Assembly: GCF_002343915.1 (NCBI RefSeq)
Contig: NZ_NETK01000001.1
Span: forward strand, 1,116,001 to 1,180,000
Reading direction: 5' to 3'
DNA: 64,000 bases
Source of the DNA: Nannocystis exedens
GTDB lineage: Bacteria; Myxococcota_A; Polyangia; Nannocystales; Nannocystaceae
Position numbers and translations under genes: made by a program
The notes under the pieces: model-generated
What the model was told of the DNA's origin: nothing
What the model saw: only the letters and a program-made list of their open reading frames with translations
The model's database searches: none
In this document: piece after piece, positions 52,428 to 64,000 of the stretch
Layout: each line of letters begins with the position of its first letter
How positions within the stretch are numbered: the stretch's first letter is position 1

Positions 52428-52583
52428 CGTCACCTGCCTTTCCAAGGAATCTCTTTGGGCCAGCCGTATCACAGACCCCTCGCGCGCACAGGCGGGGAAA
52501 CCCCTCGGCGCGGCCTCGCTGGGGACCTCGGCAACTCCCCGCCCCCGGCGTTTGCGGTCCCGTGCTAAGGTGCTTGCGCAGGC

Positions 52584-56623
<4,040 letters not shown>

Positions 56624-57242
56624 ACCACCGCGGTGGCTGCCGCGCCCCGCACCCGCTCGGCGTCGAGCACCCCGACTGCTTCGCCGCCCTCGTCGCGCCG
56701 GCGCTGCCCGCGTGAACCACCGCGGTGGCTGCCGCGCCCCGCACCCGCTCGGCGTCGAGCACCCCGACGGCTTCGCCGCCCTCGTCGCGCCGGCGCTGCC
56801 CGGGTGAACCACCACCGCGGCCCCCCGCACCTCTTTCGTCCTCGCACCCGCTCGGCGTCGAGCCCCGCTTCGCCCTTGCCCGAGCCACCGCGGCCGCCCG
56901 CACCTCTTTCGTCTTCACCCCGCGCTCGGCCGCGAGCCCGTGCTGCCCAGCGCGTCCGTCATGGCCCGCCCGAGCTTGCATGCGCACCGAAGCCCTCGCG
57001 CAGTCCCCCGAAGGCCGCCCGAGCGCCGCCTGGTCCTGGCCCTCCGACGCTGCAGACCGCGGACTTGCCGATGCCGCAGACCTCACGTCTCCGCTCGTTT
57101 TGCGGCCAGCCCGCGGCGACGCGCCCCGGCGGTCCTGCGGACGCGTGCGCCTGCGCCGGCTTCTCCCCCGTGGGCGCGCGTGATCCGGCTCTACGCGCCC
57201 GCTCCGCCGAAGCCGCCGCCTCGCCGTGCTACCGTCGCAGGG

Positions 57243-57929
57243 ATGTCCGACGACTTCGAGCTCCTCGACGCCTGGCGGGGCGGCGACCTGCAGGCCGGCA
57301 GCAAGCTGTTCGACCGCCACTTCGAGAGCATCCACCGGTTCTTGCGCAACAAGGTCGGCGACGACACCGACGAGGTCATGCAGCGGACCCTGCTCGCGTG
57401 CGTCGAGACCCGCGACCGCTTCCGCGGCGCCTCCACCTTCCGCACGTACCTGTTCGGCGTCGCCCGGCTCGAGCTGCTGGCCCATTACCGGCGCCGGCGC
57501 AAGCTCAACAACGAGCTGGACATCGAGTCGAAGTCGTTCTTCGACCTCGACCCCTCGCCGAGCACCGTCGTCGCCAAGCACAACGAGCAGAAGCTGCTGC
57601 ACGAGGCGCTGCGTCGGCTGCCGATCGACCTGCAGATCGCGCTCGAGCTGCACTACTGGGAGAACATGTCCGCCACCGAGGTCGCGACCGTGCTCGAGAT
57701 CCCGTCCGGCACCGTCAAGAGCCGGCTGCGGCGGGCCAAGGAGATGCTGCGCGAGATCATGGAGTCGATCACGCTCAGCAAGACCCAGCTCGAGAGCACC
57801 ATGGGCGACCTCGACGGCTGGGCCAAGCAGCTCGGTGAAACTCTGCGCGAGGGCGCGGCGGTCTCACGCATGACGGCCAAGGACGACAACGACGACGAAC
57901 CGCCGTCGGGGGCCGCCGCGGCCACCTGA
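57243..57929 (+). CDS. ECF-type sigma-70 factor
   Basis: 228 residues. Region 2 (KLFDRHFESIHRFLRNKVGD, 22-41; FRTYLFGVARLELLAHYRRR, about 71-90) and region 4 (LRRLPIDLQIALELHYWENM, SATEVATVLEIPSGTVKSRL, about 126-165) are complete. The tail (TQLESTMGDLDGWAKQLGET) is the helix shared with the other ECF factors here. An acidic end (AKDDNDDEPPSG) is unusual. The preceding gene is a kinase-ATPase regulator on the same strand 620 bp upstream; the following gene is sppA. Confidence 0.92.
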   Translation: MSDDFELLDAWRGGDLQAGSKLFDRHFESIHRFLRNKVGDDTDEVMQRTLLACVETRDRFRGASTFRTYLFGVARLELLAHYRRRRKLNNELDIESKSFFDLDPSPSTVVAKHNEQKLLHEALRRLPIDLQIALELHYWENMSATEVATVLEIPSGTVKSRLRRAKEMLREIMESITLSKTQLESTMGDLDGWAKQLGETLREGAAVSRMTAKDDNDDEPPSGAAAAT

Positions 57930-57996
57930 GTTCGGCGCCCCCGGCGCTCTTCGACCGCGCGGTCCGCCGCGGTCCGGCACTCGTAGCGACATCGGC

Positions 57997-59781
57997 ATGA
58001 CTCGACCGTCCCGCACCCTCCGGTTCTTCGCCGTCATCGGCGTCCTGTCCACCGCTGTCGCCCTGCTGGCGCTCTTCACCGTGTCGATGCGCTGCGCCTG
58101 CGGCGGGCCCGGCGTGCCGGCGAAGACCGTGCTCGAGATCGACTTCGAGCGGCCCTTCGTCGAGCACGAGGCGGGCGACCCGGTCGCGCGCGCGCTCGGC
58201 GGCGGCGGCCCGACGGTCGACGACCTCGTGGCCGCGCTCGAGAGGGCGAAGACCGACGACCGCGTGGCCGGCCTGGTCGCCCACGTCGGCGGCGCCGGCT
58301 CCGGCTTCGCCCGCACCCAGGAGCTGCGCGACGCGATCGCCGGCTTCCGCGCCAGCGGCAAGTTCGCGGTCGCCTTCTCCGAGACCTTCGGCGAGTTCGG
58401 GCCGGGCAACCAGGGCTACTACCTCGCGACCGCGTTCGACGAGATCTGGCTGCAGCCCTCCGGCGACGTCGGCCTCAACGGCCTGATGATGCAGGGCATG
58501 TTCTTCCGCGGCGCGCTCGACAAGCTCGACATCGCGGTCCGCATGGACCACCGCCACGAGTACAAGAACGCGCTCAATCAGTACACCGAGCGGGCCTACA
58601 CCCCGGCGCACAAGGAGGCCAGCCAGGCTGTCCTCAAGAGCATGTTCGAGCAGCTCGTCGCCGGCATCGCCGACGGCCGCAAGCTCGCGCCCGAGACCGT
58701 GCGCGCGCTGGTCGACCGCGGGCCGTTCCTCGGCCCCGAGGCGCTCGCGGAGGGCCTGGTCGACAAGCTCGGCTACCGCGACGAGGTCATGGCCGCCGTC
58801 AAGGCCCGCGCCGGCGACGGCGCCGAGCTGCTGTGGCACGACCGCTACCTCGAGCGCGCCGGCAGCCCGTGGGCCCGCGGCGCCCGGATCGCCGTCGTCT
58901 ACGGCATCGGCCCGGTCGCCCGCGGCGAGAGCAGCTTCGACCCGCTGTTCCGCGAGGGCACCATGGGCTCCGACACCGTGGCCGCGGCCTTGCGCGCCGC
59001 CGTCGACGACCCCGAGGTCAAGGCGATCGTGTTCCGCGTCGACAGCCCCGGCGGCTCGTACGTCGCCTCCGACGCGATCTGGCGCGAGACCGTGCGGGCC
59101 AAGCAAGCTGGCAAGCCGCTGATCGTCAGCATGGGCAACGTCGCCGGCTCCGGCGGCTACTTCGTCGCCATGCACGCGACCAAGATCGTCGCCCAGCCCG
59201 GCACGATCACCGGCTCGATCGGCGTGCTCGGCGGCAAGATGATCACCCGCCAGCTGTTCGAGCGCCTCGGCGTCACCTACGACGCGATCGGCAGCTCGGC
59301 CAACAGCGACTATTTCAGCGACACCCACGACTACAGCGCCCACGGCTGGCAGCGCTTCCAGGCCTGGCTCGACCGCGTCTACGTCGACTTCACCACCAAG
59401 GTCGCCGAGGGCCGCGGCCTGCCGATCGAGAAGGTCCGCGAGGTCGCCAAGGGCCGGATCTGGACCGGCGCCGACGCCAAGCAGCTCGGCCTCGTCGACG
59501 AGCTCGGCGGCTGGCCGGTCGCCCTCCGCCTGGCCCGCGAGTCGGTCGGCCTCGCCGCCGACGCCGACATCGAGCTCAAGGTCTACCCCGAGGACAAGGG
59601 CCTGCTCGGCTCGCTCTTCGGCGGCGACGGCGACAACAGCGAGTCGGTCGCGGCCCGGGTCCAGCTCGCCATCGGCCTGGTCGACGAGCTGCGCCCGGTG
59701 GCCGCCGAGCTGCGCGCCCTCGGCCTCGGCCCCGGCGCCCACGGCGTGATCAGCACCCTGCCCGTCGCCGTCGGCGAGTGA
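57997..59781 (+). CDS. sppA: Signal peptide peptidase SppA (protease IV)
   Basis: 594 residues, the usual length for the long (duplicated) form. A membrane helix (FFAVIGVLSTAVALLALFTV, about 10-29) anchors it, with a periplasmic body that cleaves remnant signal peptides. In the N-terminal half the catalytic Lys is in RHEYKNALNQYTERAYTPAH (about 185-205); in the C-terminal half the nucleophile Ser is in VSMGNVAGSGGYFVAMHA (about 385). The C-terminal copy also has VDSPGGSYVASDAIW and the GTITGSIGVLGGKM oxyanion region. All key residues are in place. ATG 57997 opens the membrane helix. It follows an ECF sigma gene by 67 bp. Confidence 0.93.
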   Translation: MTRPSRTLRFFAVIGVLSTAVALLALFTVSMRCACGGPGVPAKTVLEIDFERPFVEHEAGDPVARALGGGGPTVDDLVAALERAKTDDRVAGLVAHVGGAGSGFARTQELRDAIAGFRASGKFAVAFSETFGEFGPGNQGYYLATAFDEIWLQPSGDVGLNGLMMQGMFFRGALDKLDIAVRMDHRHEYKNALNQYTERAYTPAHKEASQAVLKSMFEQLVAGIADGRKLAPETVRALVDRGPFLGPEALAEGLVDKLGYRDEVMAAVKARAGDGAELLWHDRYLERAGSPWARGARIAVVYGIGPVARGESSFDPLFREGTMGSDTVAAALRAAVDDPEVKAIVFRVDSPGGSYVASDAIWRETVRAKQAGKPLIVSMGNVAGSGGYFVAMHATKIVAQPGTITGSIGVLGGKMITRQLFERLGVTYDAIGSSANSDYFSDTHDYSAHGWQRFQAWLDRVYVDFTTKVAEGRGLPIEKVREVAKGRIWTGADAKQLGLVDELGGWPVALRLARESVGLAADADIELKVYPEDKGLLGSLFGGDGDNSESVAARVQLAIGLVDELRPVAAELRALGLGPGAHGVISTLPVAVGE

Positions 59782-59821
59782 GCTGTCCTTCGGGACAGTT
59801 CCCCAGAACATCCCGAACGCG

Positions 59822-59851
59822 AACCGAGCTGTCCCGCGGGACAGCTCGGTT
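59822..59851 (+). terminator. Rho-independent-like terminator after sppA
   Basis: A perfect 14-bp stem AACCGAGCTGTCCC / GGGACAGCTCGGTT with a two-base loop (GC), followed by one more T. It is 40 bp after the sppA stop. The stem contains the CTGTCCC/GGGACAG core of the 14-bp repeat family. A second smaller stem (CTGTCC TTC GGGACAG) lies at 59783-59798. Confidence 0.7.
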
Positions 59852-59940
59852 TCGTCGGGCCGCCTGCTTGCGCCGACCACCGCGGCGCGTAGGGTTCGAT
59901 CGTCCCCGGCGATGGGCCGGGGCGAACCGAACAGGAGTGG

Positions 59941-60243
59941 ATGTACATGTCGGCCTTCATCGCCTTCACCGGGTCCGCGCTGCTCGGACTGTTCGCCGCG
60001 CTCGCGCCCGACCTGCCCCTCGCTCCACCTGACGACGCGCCCGCGGCGGAGCCGGGCCGCGACCTGCCGAAGGACGGACCGCCCGTGGTGACGGACTGCG
60101 CCACCGACTGTGGGGACCGCTGCACCTGGGACGTCTGCCCGCACCCGCTCGGCTGCTACGCCGCGCTCGACGAGGCTTGCCACGTCGCTTGCCTGGCCGC
60201 CAAGCAGGAGGCCTGCGCCGCCGACTTCGCCGACGCGGGCTGA
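59941..60243 (+). CDS. Small secreted Cys-rich protein
   Basis: 100 residues with a Sec-type signal (FIAFTGSALLGLFAALAPDL). The mature part has a Pro/Asp-rich lead and then eight cysteines in DCATDCGDRCTWDVC, LGCYAALDEACHVACLA and QEACAADF. No recognised family; it could be a small disulfide-stabilised surface or extracellular protein. The ATG at 59941 has GGAG 8-11 nt upstream (GGAGTGGATGT). A second in-frame ATG is two codons later. Confidence 0.6.
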   Translation: MYMSAFIAFTGSALLGLFAALAPDLPLAPPDDAPAAEPGRDLPKDGPPVVTDCATDCGDRCTWDVCPHPLGCYAALDEACHVACLAAKQEACAADFADAG

Positions 60244-60346
60244 CCTCGAGCGGCAAAGAGCCGCCCCGAAGCCCGGGATCGCCGTGCGCGCGGCGGACCT
60301 GTCCTTCGGGGCAGCAAGCCTCCATTCGTATATGTTATAGAAAGGA

Positions 60347-60541
60347 CCGTCCTGAAGGGTATGTCGTCGATGCAGCCCGCTCGCCGGGCATACCCTTCAG
60401 GACGGCTAGAATTTTCGCCTGTCCCTCAGGACAGCAATCCATGGCCGAAGAATGACCGGCCTGAAGGGTAGGTCCGTCGATGCAGCCCGCTCGCCGGGCC
60501 TACCCTTCAGGACGGCGGAAACTCGCGCCTGTCCCTCCGGA
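60347..60541. repeat. Duplicated hairpin element with compensatory base change
   Basis: Copy 1: CCGTCCTGAAGGGTATG (60347-60363) is fully complementary to CATACCCTTCAGGACGG (60389-60405), 17-bp stem, 25-nt loop. Copy 2: CCGGCCTGAAGGGTAGG (60456-60472) pairs with CCTACCCTTCAGGACGG (60499-60515) with one mismatch and a 26-nt loop of nearly the same sequence. Between the copies a T-A pair has become G-C, keeping the stem. Each is followed by a two-unit 14-bp repeat (60417-60444 and 60522-60545 region) with CTGTCC/GGACAG. The region lies between the converging 59941 gene and the metzincin-like gene. Confidence 0.85.
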
Positions 60542-60545
60542 CAGC

Positions 60546-62039
60546 TCAGCGCCGGCGCCGGCGCCCGATCGCGAACATCCCGAGCAGCGCCACCAGCCCG
60601 GCCGCGCCGGAGCCCGTTTGCTGGGAGCAGCCGCAGCCGTCGTCGCTGTCCTGCTGGCCCCACCCCGGCGGGAGCAGCGGGCCCGGCGGGATGACAGGTC
60701 CGCCGGCGGTCGGATCTGCCCCTGTCGAATCGTCCCCGGGCGAATCACCCGAGTCGCTGTCGCCCTCGCCCTGCGAATCGCCGGAGGTCGCCGGCGCGCC
60801 GGTGGTCTCGCCGCCCTGCGGCTCGCTCTCGCCGGTCTCTGCCCCGGGCTCGCCGCCGGGCATCGGCCCGCCGGTGCTGTCGTTCGGCGCCTCGCCGGTC
60901 TCGCCCTCGCCGGTCTCGCCCTCGCCCGGCTCGCTCTGCGCGACCACGGTGAAGCACACCGGGTCGGACATCACCAGGTTGGGCTCGTCGTCGCGCGCCT
61001 CCGCGGTCAGGCAGTACGTGCCCTCGGGGAACGTCGCGTCCTTCCACTCGTACGGCGGCGTCGTCAGCGGCGCGTCCTGGTTGACGCCGTCGACGTAGAG
61101 GTCGACCTGGGCCACGCCGACGTTGTCGCTGGCCTCGACCGTGATCGTCACCTGCGCCGGCGCGGTGAACTCCTGGCCGTCCTGCGGGCTCGTGATCGCC
61201 ACCGTCGGCGGGGTCGGGTCGGGCTCGTTGGCGCCGAACAGCCACATCAGCTCGGCGTGCGAGTTCTGGCCCTTGGCGCAGAACTGCTTGTGCTGGTCGC
61301 CGCAGCGGACCGGCACGTTGGTGTCGAGCTTGAGGCACTCGTCGCGGAAGCTCGGGTCGCCGCCGGCGTTGTAGGGGTTCATGATGTCGTCGGGCTCGTT
61401 GACGTGCTCGAGCCCGTACGCGTGGGCGATCTCCTGGCTCATCGTCGTCGCCTGGGTCGACGCCGAGTACTTGTCCTTGGCGCTGTGGAACGCGAGGACG
61501 ACGTTCGACGCGACCTTCGCGTCCTCGCAGTCGAGCATCGCCACCCCGAGCACGCCGGGGCCGATCACGTTGGTCGGCGAATTGACGCACATCGTGTATT
61601 CGCCCTCCTGCGGCCGCTCGTCGGTGATCACCACCTTGTACTTGGCCCAGTCGGCCTTGACCGCCTGCAGCGAGGCCGCGCGCTTGCTGCCCTCGCCGTA
61701 CGGCTGGTAGTCCCCCTCGAACTCCGCGAACGCCGTCTCGTCGTCCTTGGCGTCGTCCTTGCCGGTGTGCTTCAGCGTCACGCCGTCGTAGTTCAGGAAG
61801 AACACGTTCGTCTGCGCCTGCCCCGCGGCGCTCGGCGGCACGTTCGCCTTGATCCGCGTGGTCCCCTGCGTCGCCGGCGGCGACAGCGGCGCGGCCCGGA
61901 CGCCCGCCGGCTCCGGCTCGGGCGTCGCCTCCGCCGCGGGGGATTGCACATACGGCGCCGCACCCGCAGCATTGCTCAAGAGACAGGTCGCGAGCGACAG
62001 GACGACAATGCGCGCACGGCGGTCGGTGGTGAATGTCAT
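60546..62039 (-). CDS. Metzincin-like MYXO-CTERM protein, copy 1
   Basis: 497 residues. A Sec signal (ARIVVLSLATCLLSNAAGAA) is followed by a linker, then a zinc-protease-like domain with TMSQEIAHAYGLEHVNEPDD and the Met-turn IMNPYNAG (about 210-240). The metzincin pattern is HExxHxxGxxH; here the first His is Gln (QEIAHAYGLEH). A Cys-containing segment, an Ig-like domain (VAITSPQDGQEFTAPAQVTI, about 300-380) and a Glu/Gly/Thr spacer lead to DDGCGCSQQTGSGAAGLVAL and an Arg run, the MYXO-CTERM sorting signal. Neighbour: a close paralogue 335 bp upstream. ATG 62039 is preceded by GGAGTGAGG. Loss of the first ligand in both copies suggests an inactive or variant site. Confidence 0.85.
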   Translation of the reverse strand: MTFTTDRRARIVVLSLATCLLSNAAGAAPYVQSPAAEATPEPEPAGVRAAPLSPPATQGTTRIKANVPPSAAGQAQTNVFFLNYDGVTLKHTGKDDAKDDETAFAEFEGDYQPYGEGSKRAASLQAVKADWAKYKVVITDERPQEGEYTMCVNSPTNVIGPGVLGVAMLDCEDAKVASNVVLAFHSAKDKYSASTQATTMSQEIAHAYGLEHVNEPDDIMNPYNAGGDPSFRDECLKLDTNVPVRCGDQHKQFCAKGQNSHAELMWLFGANEPDPTPPTVAITSPQDGQEFTAPAQVTITVEASDNVGVAQVDLYVDGVNQDAPLTTPPYEWKDATFPEGTYCLTAEARDDEPNLVMSDPVCFTVVAQSEPGEGETGEGETGEAPNDSTGGPMPGGEPGAETGESEPQGGETTGAPATSGDSQGEGDSDSGDSPGDDSTGADPTAGGPVIPPGPLLPPGWGQQDSDDGCGCSQQTGSGAAGLVALLGMFAIGRRRRR

Positions 62040-62064
62040 GTGCCTCACTCCGGTACGACATTCC

Positions 62065-62093
62065 CAATAGGCAATCCATGCCACCGCCTTCAA
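62065..62093 (-). promoter_or_regulatory. Sigma70-like promoter of the metzincin-like gene, copy 1
   Basis: On the minus strand TTGAAG (62088-62093) and CTATTG (62065-62070) are 17 bp apart, 25 bp before the ATG at 62039. The same arrangement occurs ahead of copy 2. The 335-bp gap to the upstream gene otherwise holds no recognisable gene. Confidence 0.5.
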
Positions 62094-62374
62094 GCCTTAT
62101 TTTCACCGGCCCAGCGACGATTCGCGCAGTGCGGACATTCCGCCGGCCCTCCGCGGGCCCCCGACCCATGTTGGAGGGAATTGGGCTCTCGGCGTGAGCC
62201 TGCGCAAATTCTTGCGCACCGCCCGCCGCGCACCGCATTTCTCGCACAGTCTACGCGCTCCGCGCGCGTTGACAACGTTCCGTGCGAGCTCTGCGCGAAT
62301 TCGCGCCTCACCGCCACGAGAAAGGGCCCGCCGCGCCGCGCGCAGCAGGCCCTCCCTCCGCGCCCCCGGCCGAC

Positions 62375-63802
62375 TCAGCCGCGCCGGCGCCGCCGGACCA
62401 GCCCGAGCATCACCAGCAGGGCCAGCCCCGCGGTCCCCGGCCGCGCCGGCTGGGCGCAGCCGCAGCCCTCGTCGCCGCCGTCCTGGCCGAACCCGGGCGG
62501 CAGCGCCGAGGTGTCGGGCGACGGCAGCCCGCCCTCGTCGCCGTTGCCGCTGTCGCTGTCCTCGGGCTCGGGCTCGGGCTCGGGCTCACCGGTCTCGAGG
62601 TTGCCGGTCTCGCCGCCGCTGGTGGTCGGCAGCTCCCCGGTGGTCGGATCGGGCTCGCCGCTGGTGCTGGTGGTCGACGGCCCGGTCGTGGTGCCCTCGT
62701 TCTGCTTCACCACGGTGAAGCAGACCTCGGGCGACATCGCCGAATTGGGCTCGTCGTCCTTCGCCTCGGCCGCCACGCAATAGGTGCCCTCGGGGAAGGT
62801 CGCGTCGGCCCATTGATAGGGCGGCGTCGAATCGGGCGCGCCTTGATTCATGCCGTCGATGTAGAGATTGACCTCGGCGACCCCGACGTTGTCGGTGGCC
62901 TCGGCGGTGATCGTGATCGTCGCCGGCGCCGGGAATTGATCGCCGTTCTTCGGGCTCGTGATCACCACCGTCGGCGGCGTCGGATCGGGCGTCGCGCTGC
63001 CGAACAGCCACAGCAGCTCCTGGTGCGAGTTCTGCTGGTTGTTGCCGCAGAACTGGCTGTGCTGCGCCCCGCACTGGATCGGGTTGCCGCCGCCGTCGAG
63101 GTTCAGGCAGTTGTCGAGGAAGCTCGGGTCGCCGCCCGCGTTGTACGGGTTCATGATGTCGTTCGGCTCGTTGACGTGCTCGAGCCCGTACGCGTGGGCG
63201 ATCTCCTGGCTCATCGTCGTCGCCTGGGTCGCCGCCGAGAACTGATCGTTCGCGCTGTGGAACGCGAGCACGATGTTGGCCGCCATGTTGTCGTTGCAAT
63301 CGAGCGGCGCCACCCCGAGCACCCCGCCGCCGAACACATTCGTCGGCGAATTGACGCACATCGTGTAGAGCCCGCCGTTCGGCCGCACGTCGGTGATCGT
63401 CACGTCGTACTTGGCCCAGTCGGACTTGACCGCCTGCAGCGACGCGGCCCGCTTGTTGCCGGCGCCGTACGGCTGATACGTGGTGGCGAATTCGGCGAAC
63501 ACCGTCGTATTGGTCGCCGAATTGTCCTGCCCGCCCTGCTTCAGCGTCACGCCGTCGTAGTTCAGGAAGAACACGTTGGCCTGCGCGTGCCCGGCCTCGC
63601 TCGCGCGCACCCAGGCGGTCAGGTCGAGGTCTTTTTGCGCCGGCGGAATCATCGGCGTCGCCCGCCACGCCTGCGGCTCCGGCGCTTCGGGCGCAGCCGA
63701 TGGCTGCTCGATCGGCGCGGCGACCGCGCTCGAACTCAACAGGCACACCCCGATGGCGAGCGCCACGGACTGTGATCGAGGGAGGGCGAACGGCAGGATC
63801 AT
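62375..63802 (-). CDS. Metzincin-like MYXO-CTERM protein, copy 2
   Basis: 475 residues, paralogue of the gene at 60546. Signal (SVALAIGVCLLSSSAVAAPI), then the same order: domain with TMSQEIAHAYGLEHVNEPND and IMNPYNAGGDPSFLDNC, an Ig-like domain (VVITSPKNGDQFPAPATITI), a Thr/Ser/Glu spacer, and the MYXO-CTERM tail (GDEGCGCAQPARPGTAGLAL). The first zinc His is again Gln. The stretch TTMSQEIAHAYGLEHVNEP is unchanged between copies while signals and spacers have diverged, which argues that it is under selection. ATG 63802 follows a short untranslated leader after the matching promoter. Confidence 0.85.
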   Translation of the reverse strand: MILPFALPRSQSVALAIGVCLLSSSAVAAPIEQPSAAPEAPEPQAWRATPMIPPAQKDLDLTAWVRASEAGHAQANVFFLNYDGVTLKQGGQDNSATNTTVFAEFATTYQPYGAGNKRAASLQAVKSDWAKYDVTITDVRPNGGLYTMCVNSPTNVFGGGVLGVAPLDCNDNMAANIVLAFHSANDQFSAATQATTMSQEIAHAYGLEHVNEPNDIMNPYNAGGDPSFLDNCLNLDGGGNPIQCGAQHSQFCGNNQQNSHQELLWLFGSATPDPTPPTVVITSPKNGDQFPAPATITITAEATDNVGVAEVNLYIDGMNQGAPDSTPPYQWADATFPEGTYCVAAEAKDDEPNSAMSPEVCFTVVKQNEGTTTGPSTTSTSGEPDPTTGELPTTSGGETGNLETGEPEPEPEPEDSDSGNGDEGGLPSPDTSALPPGFGQDGGDEGCGCAQPARPGTAGLALLVMLGLVRRRRRG

Positions 63803-63821
63803 GGGGTTTGTCCAAGTTCCA

Positions 63822-63850
63822 CCCTAGGCAAACCGTCCCCCGAGCTTCAA
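63822..63850 (-). promoter_or_regulatory. Sigma70-like promoter of the metzincin-like gene, copy 2
   Basis: TTGAAG (63845-63850) and CTAGGG (63822-63827), 17 bp apart, 20 bp before the ATG at 63802. It matches the copy 1 promoter (TTGAAG-N17-CTATTG). The remaining 150 bp of the window contain no supported feature. Confidence 0.5.
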
Positions 63851-64000
63851 GCGCTAATTTCGGCGGGCGGCTGCAGAGAATCTGCGCCCGCGGACGTCCG
63901 GCCAGCGGGCGCGAGCCCCCACGAGCCTGGCGATTCGTGACGCTGCGCATGCGGCTGCGCGCTGCGGCCTGACGCACCCCGCCCGCCACTGCCCGCAGTC

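Overview
The window is GC-rich DNA from a myxobacterium, most likely of the Nannocystis/Plesiocystis type. Three things point there: MYXO-CTERM tails (Gly-Cys-Gly-Cys, one hydrophobic helix, Arg run) on two tandem secreted proteins, lipoproteins with Thr/Gly/Ser-rich linkers after the lipobox plus Cys-rich CGDG repeats, and several large Ser/Thr kinases next to ECF sigma factors. I found no rRNA, tRNA or CRISPR array.

Layout. 1-18565 is chromosomal core and surface-protein territory: a partial SDR enzyme, a TolC-like outer-membrane protein, an HTTM (gamma-carboxylase-like) membrane protein, a winged-helix DNA-binding protein, a TrkA-N channel-like protein, a DUF4846 lipoprotein, a PEGA lipoprotein, SBBP-repeat and LRR lipoproteins, and an M23 peptidase whose fold is split by a large insertion. 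18791-25782 holds regulators (an ECF sigma gene with an apparent frameshift, an intact ECF sigma gene, a Ser/Thr kinase with a changed catalytic loop) mixed with RCC1 and IS66 remnants.

25783-37792 is a mobile-element graveyard. Its host sequence is a repeated two-gene module: a small protein with a Gly-rich C-terminal domain and four spaced cysteines, followed within 11-14 nt by a four-helix membrane protein. Locus A (26183-27870) carries a 352-bp MITE-like insertion that keeps the reading frame. Locus B (32174-37792) has been cut by an IS630 element (itself cut by an ISL3 element) and by a second IS630 element lodged in a stop codon. A third fragment (30423) is cut by an IS1182 element. 38006-42819 is a small decayed integrative element: frameshifted integrase, excisionase-like protein, methyltransferase-like protein and two coiled-coil/unknown genes.

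42927-64000 returns to core genes: a TM-anchored Ser/Thr kinase, a CFI-box-CTERM protein, glyoxalase I, an endonuclease III homologue, a CxxCH lipoprotein with a propeller-like body, a kinase-ATPase regulator and adjacent ECF sigma factor, SppA, and two paralogous metzincin-like MYXO-CTERM proteins driven by matching promoters.

The most unusual non-coding signal is a family of arrays with an exact 14-bp period and a roughly constant RCATGYCC core. They recur mainly between gene 3' ends (9031, 45907, 47844, 50071) and occasionally inside coding linkers (7868, 54407). I do not recognise it as a known repeat family. The four-cysteine/membrane-protein pair is the best candidate for an undescribed gene system.
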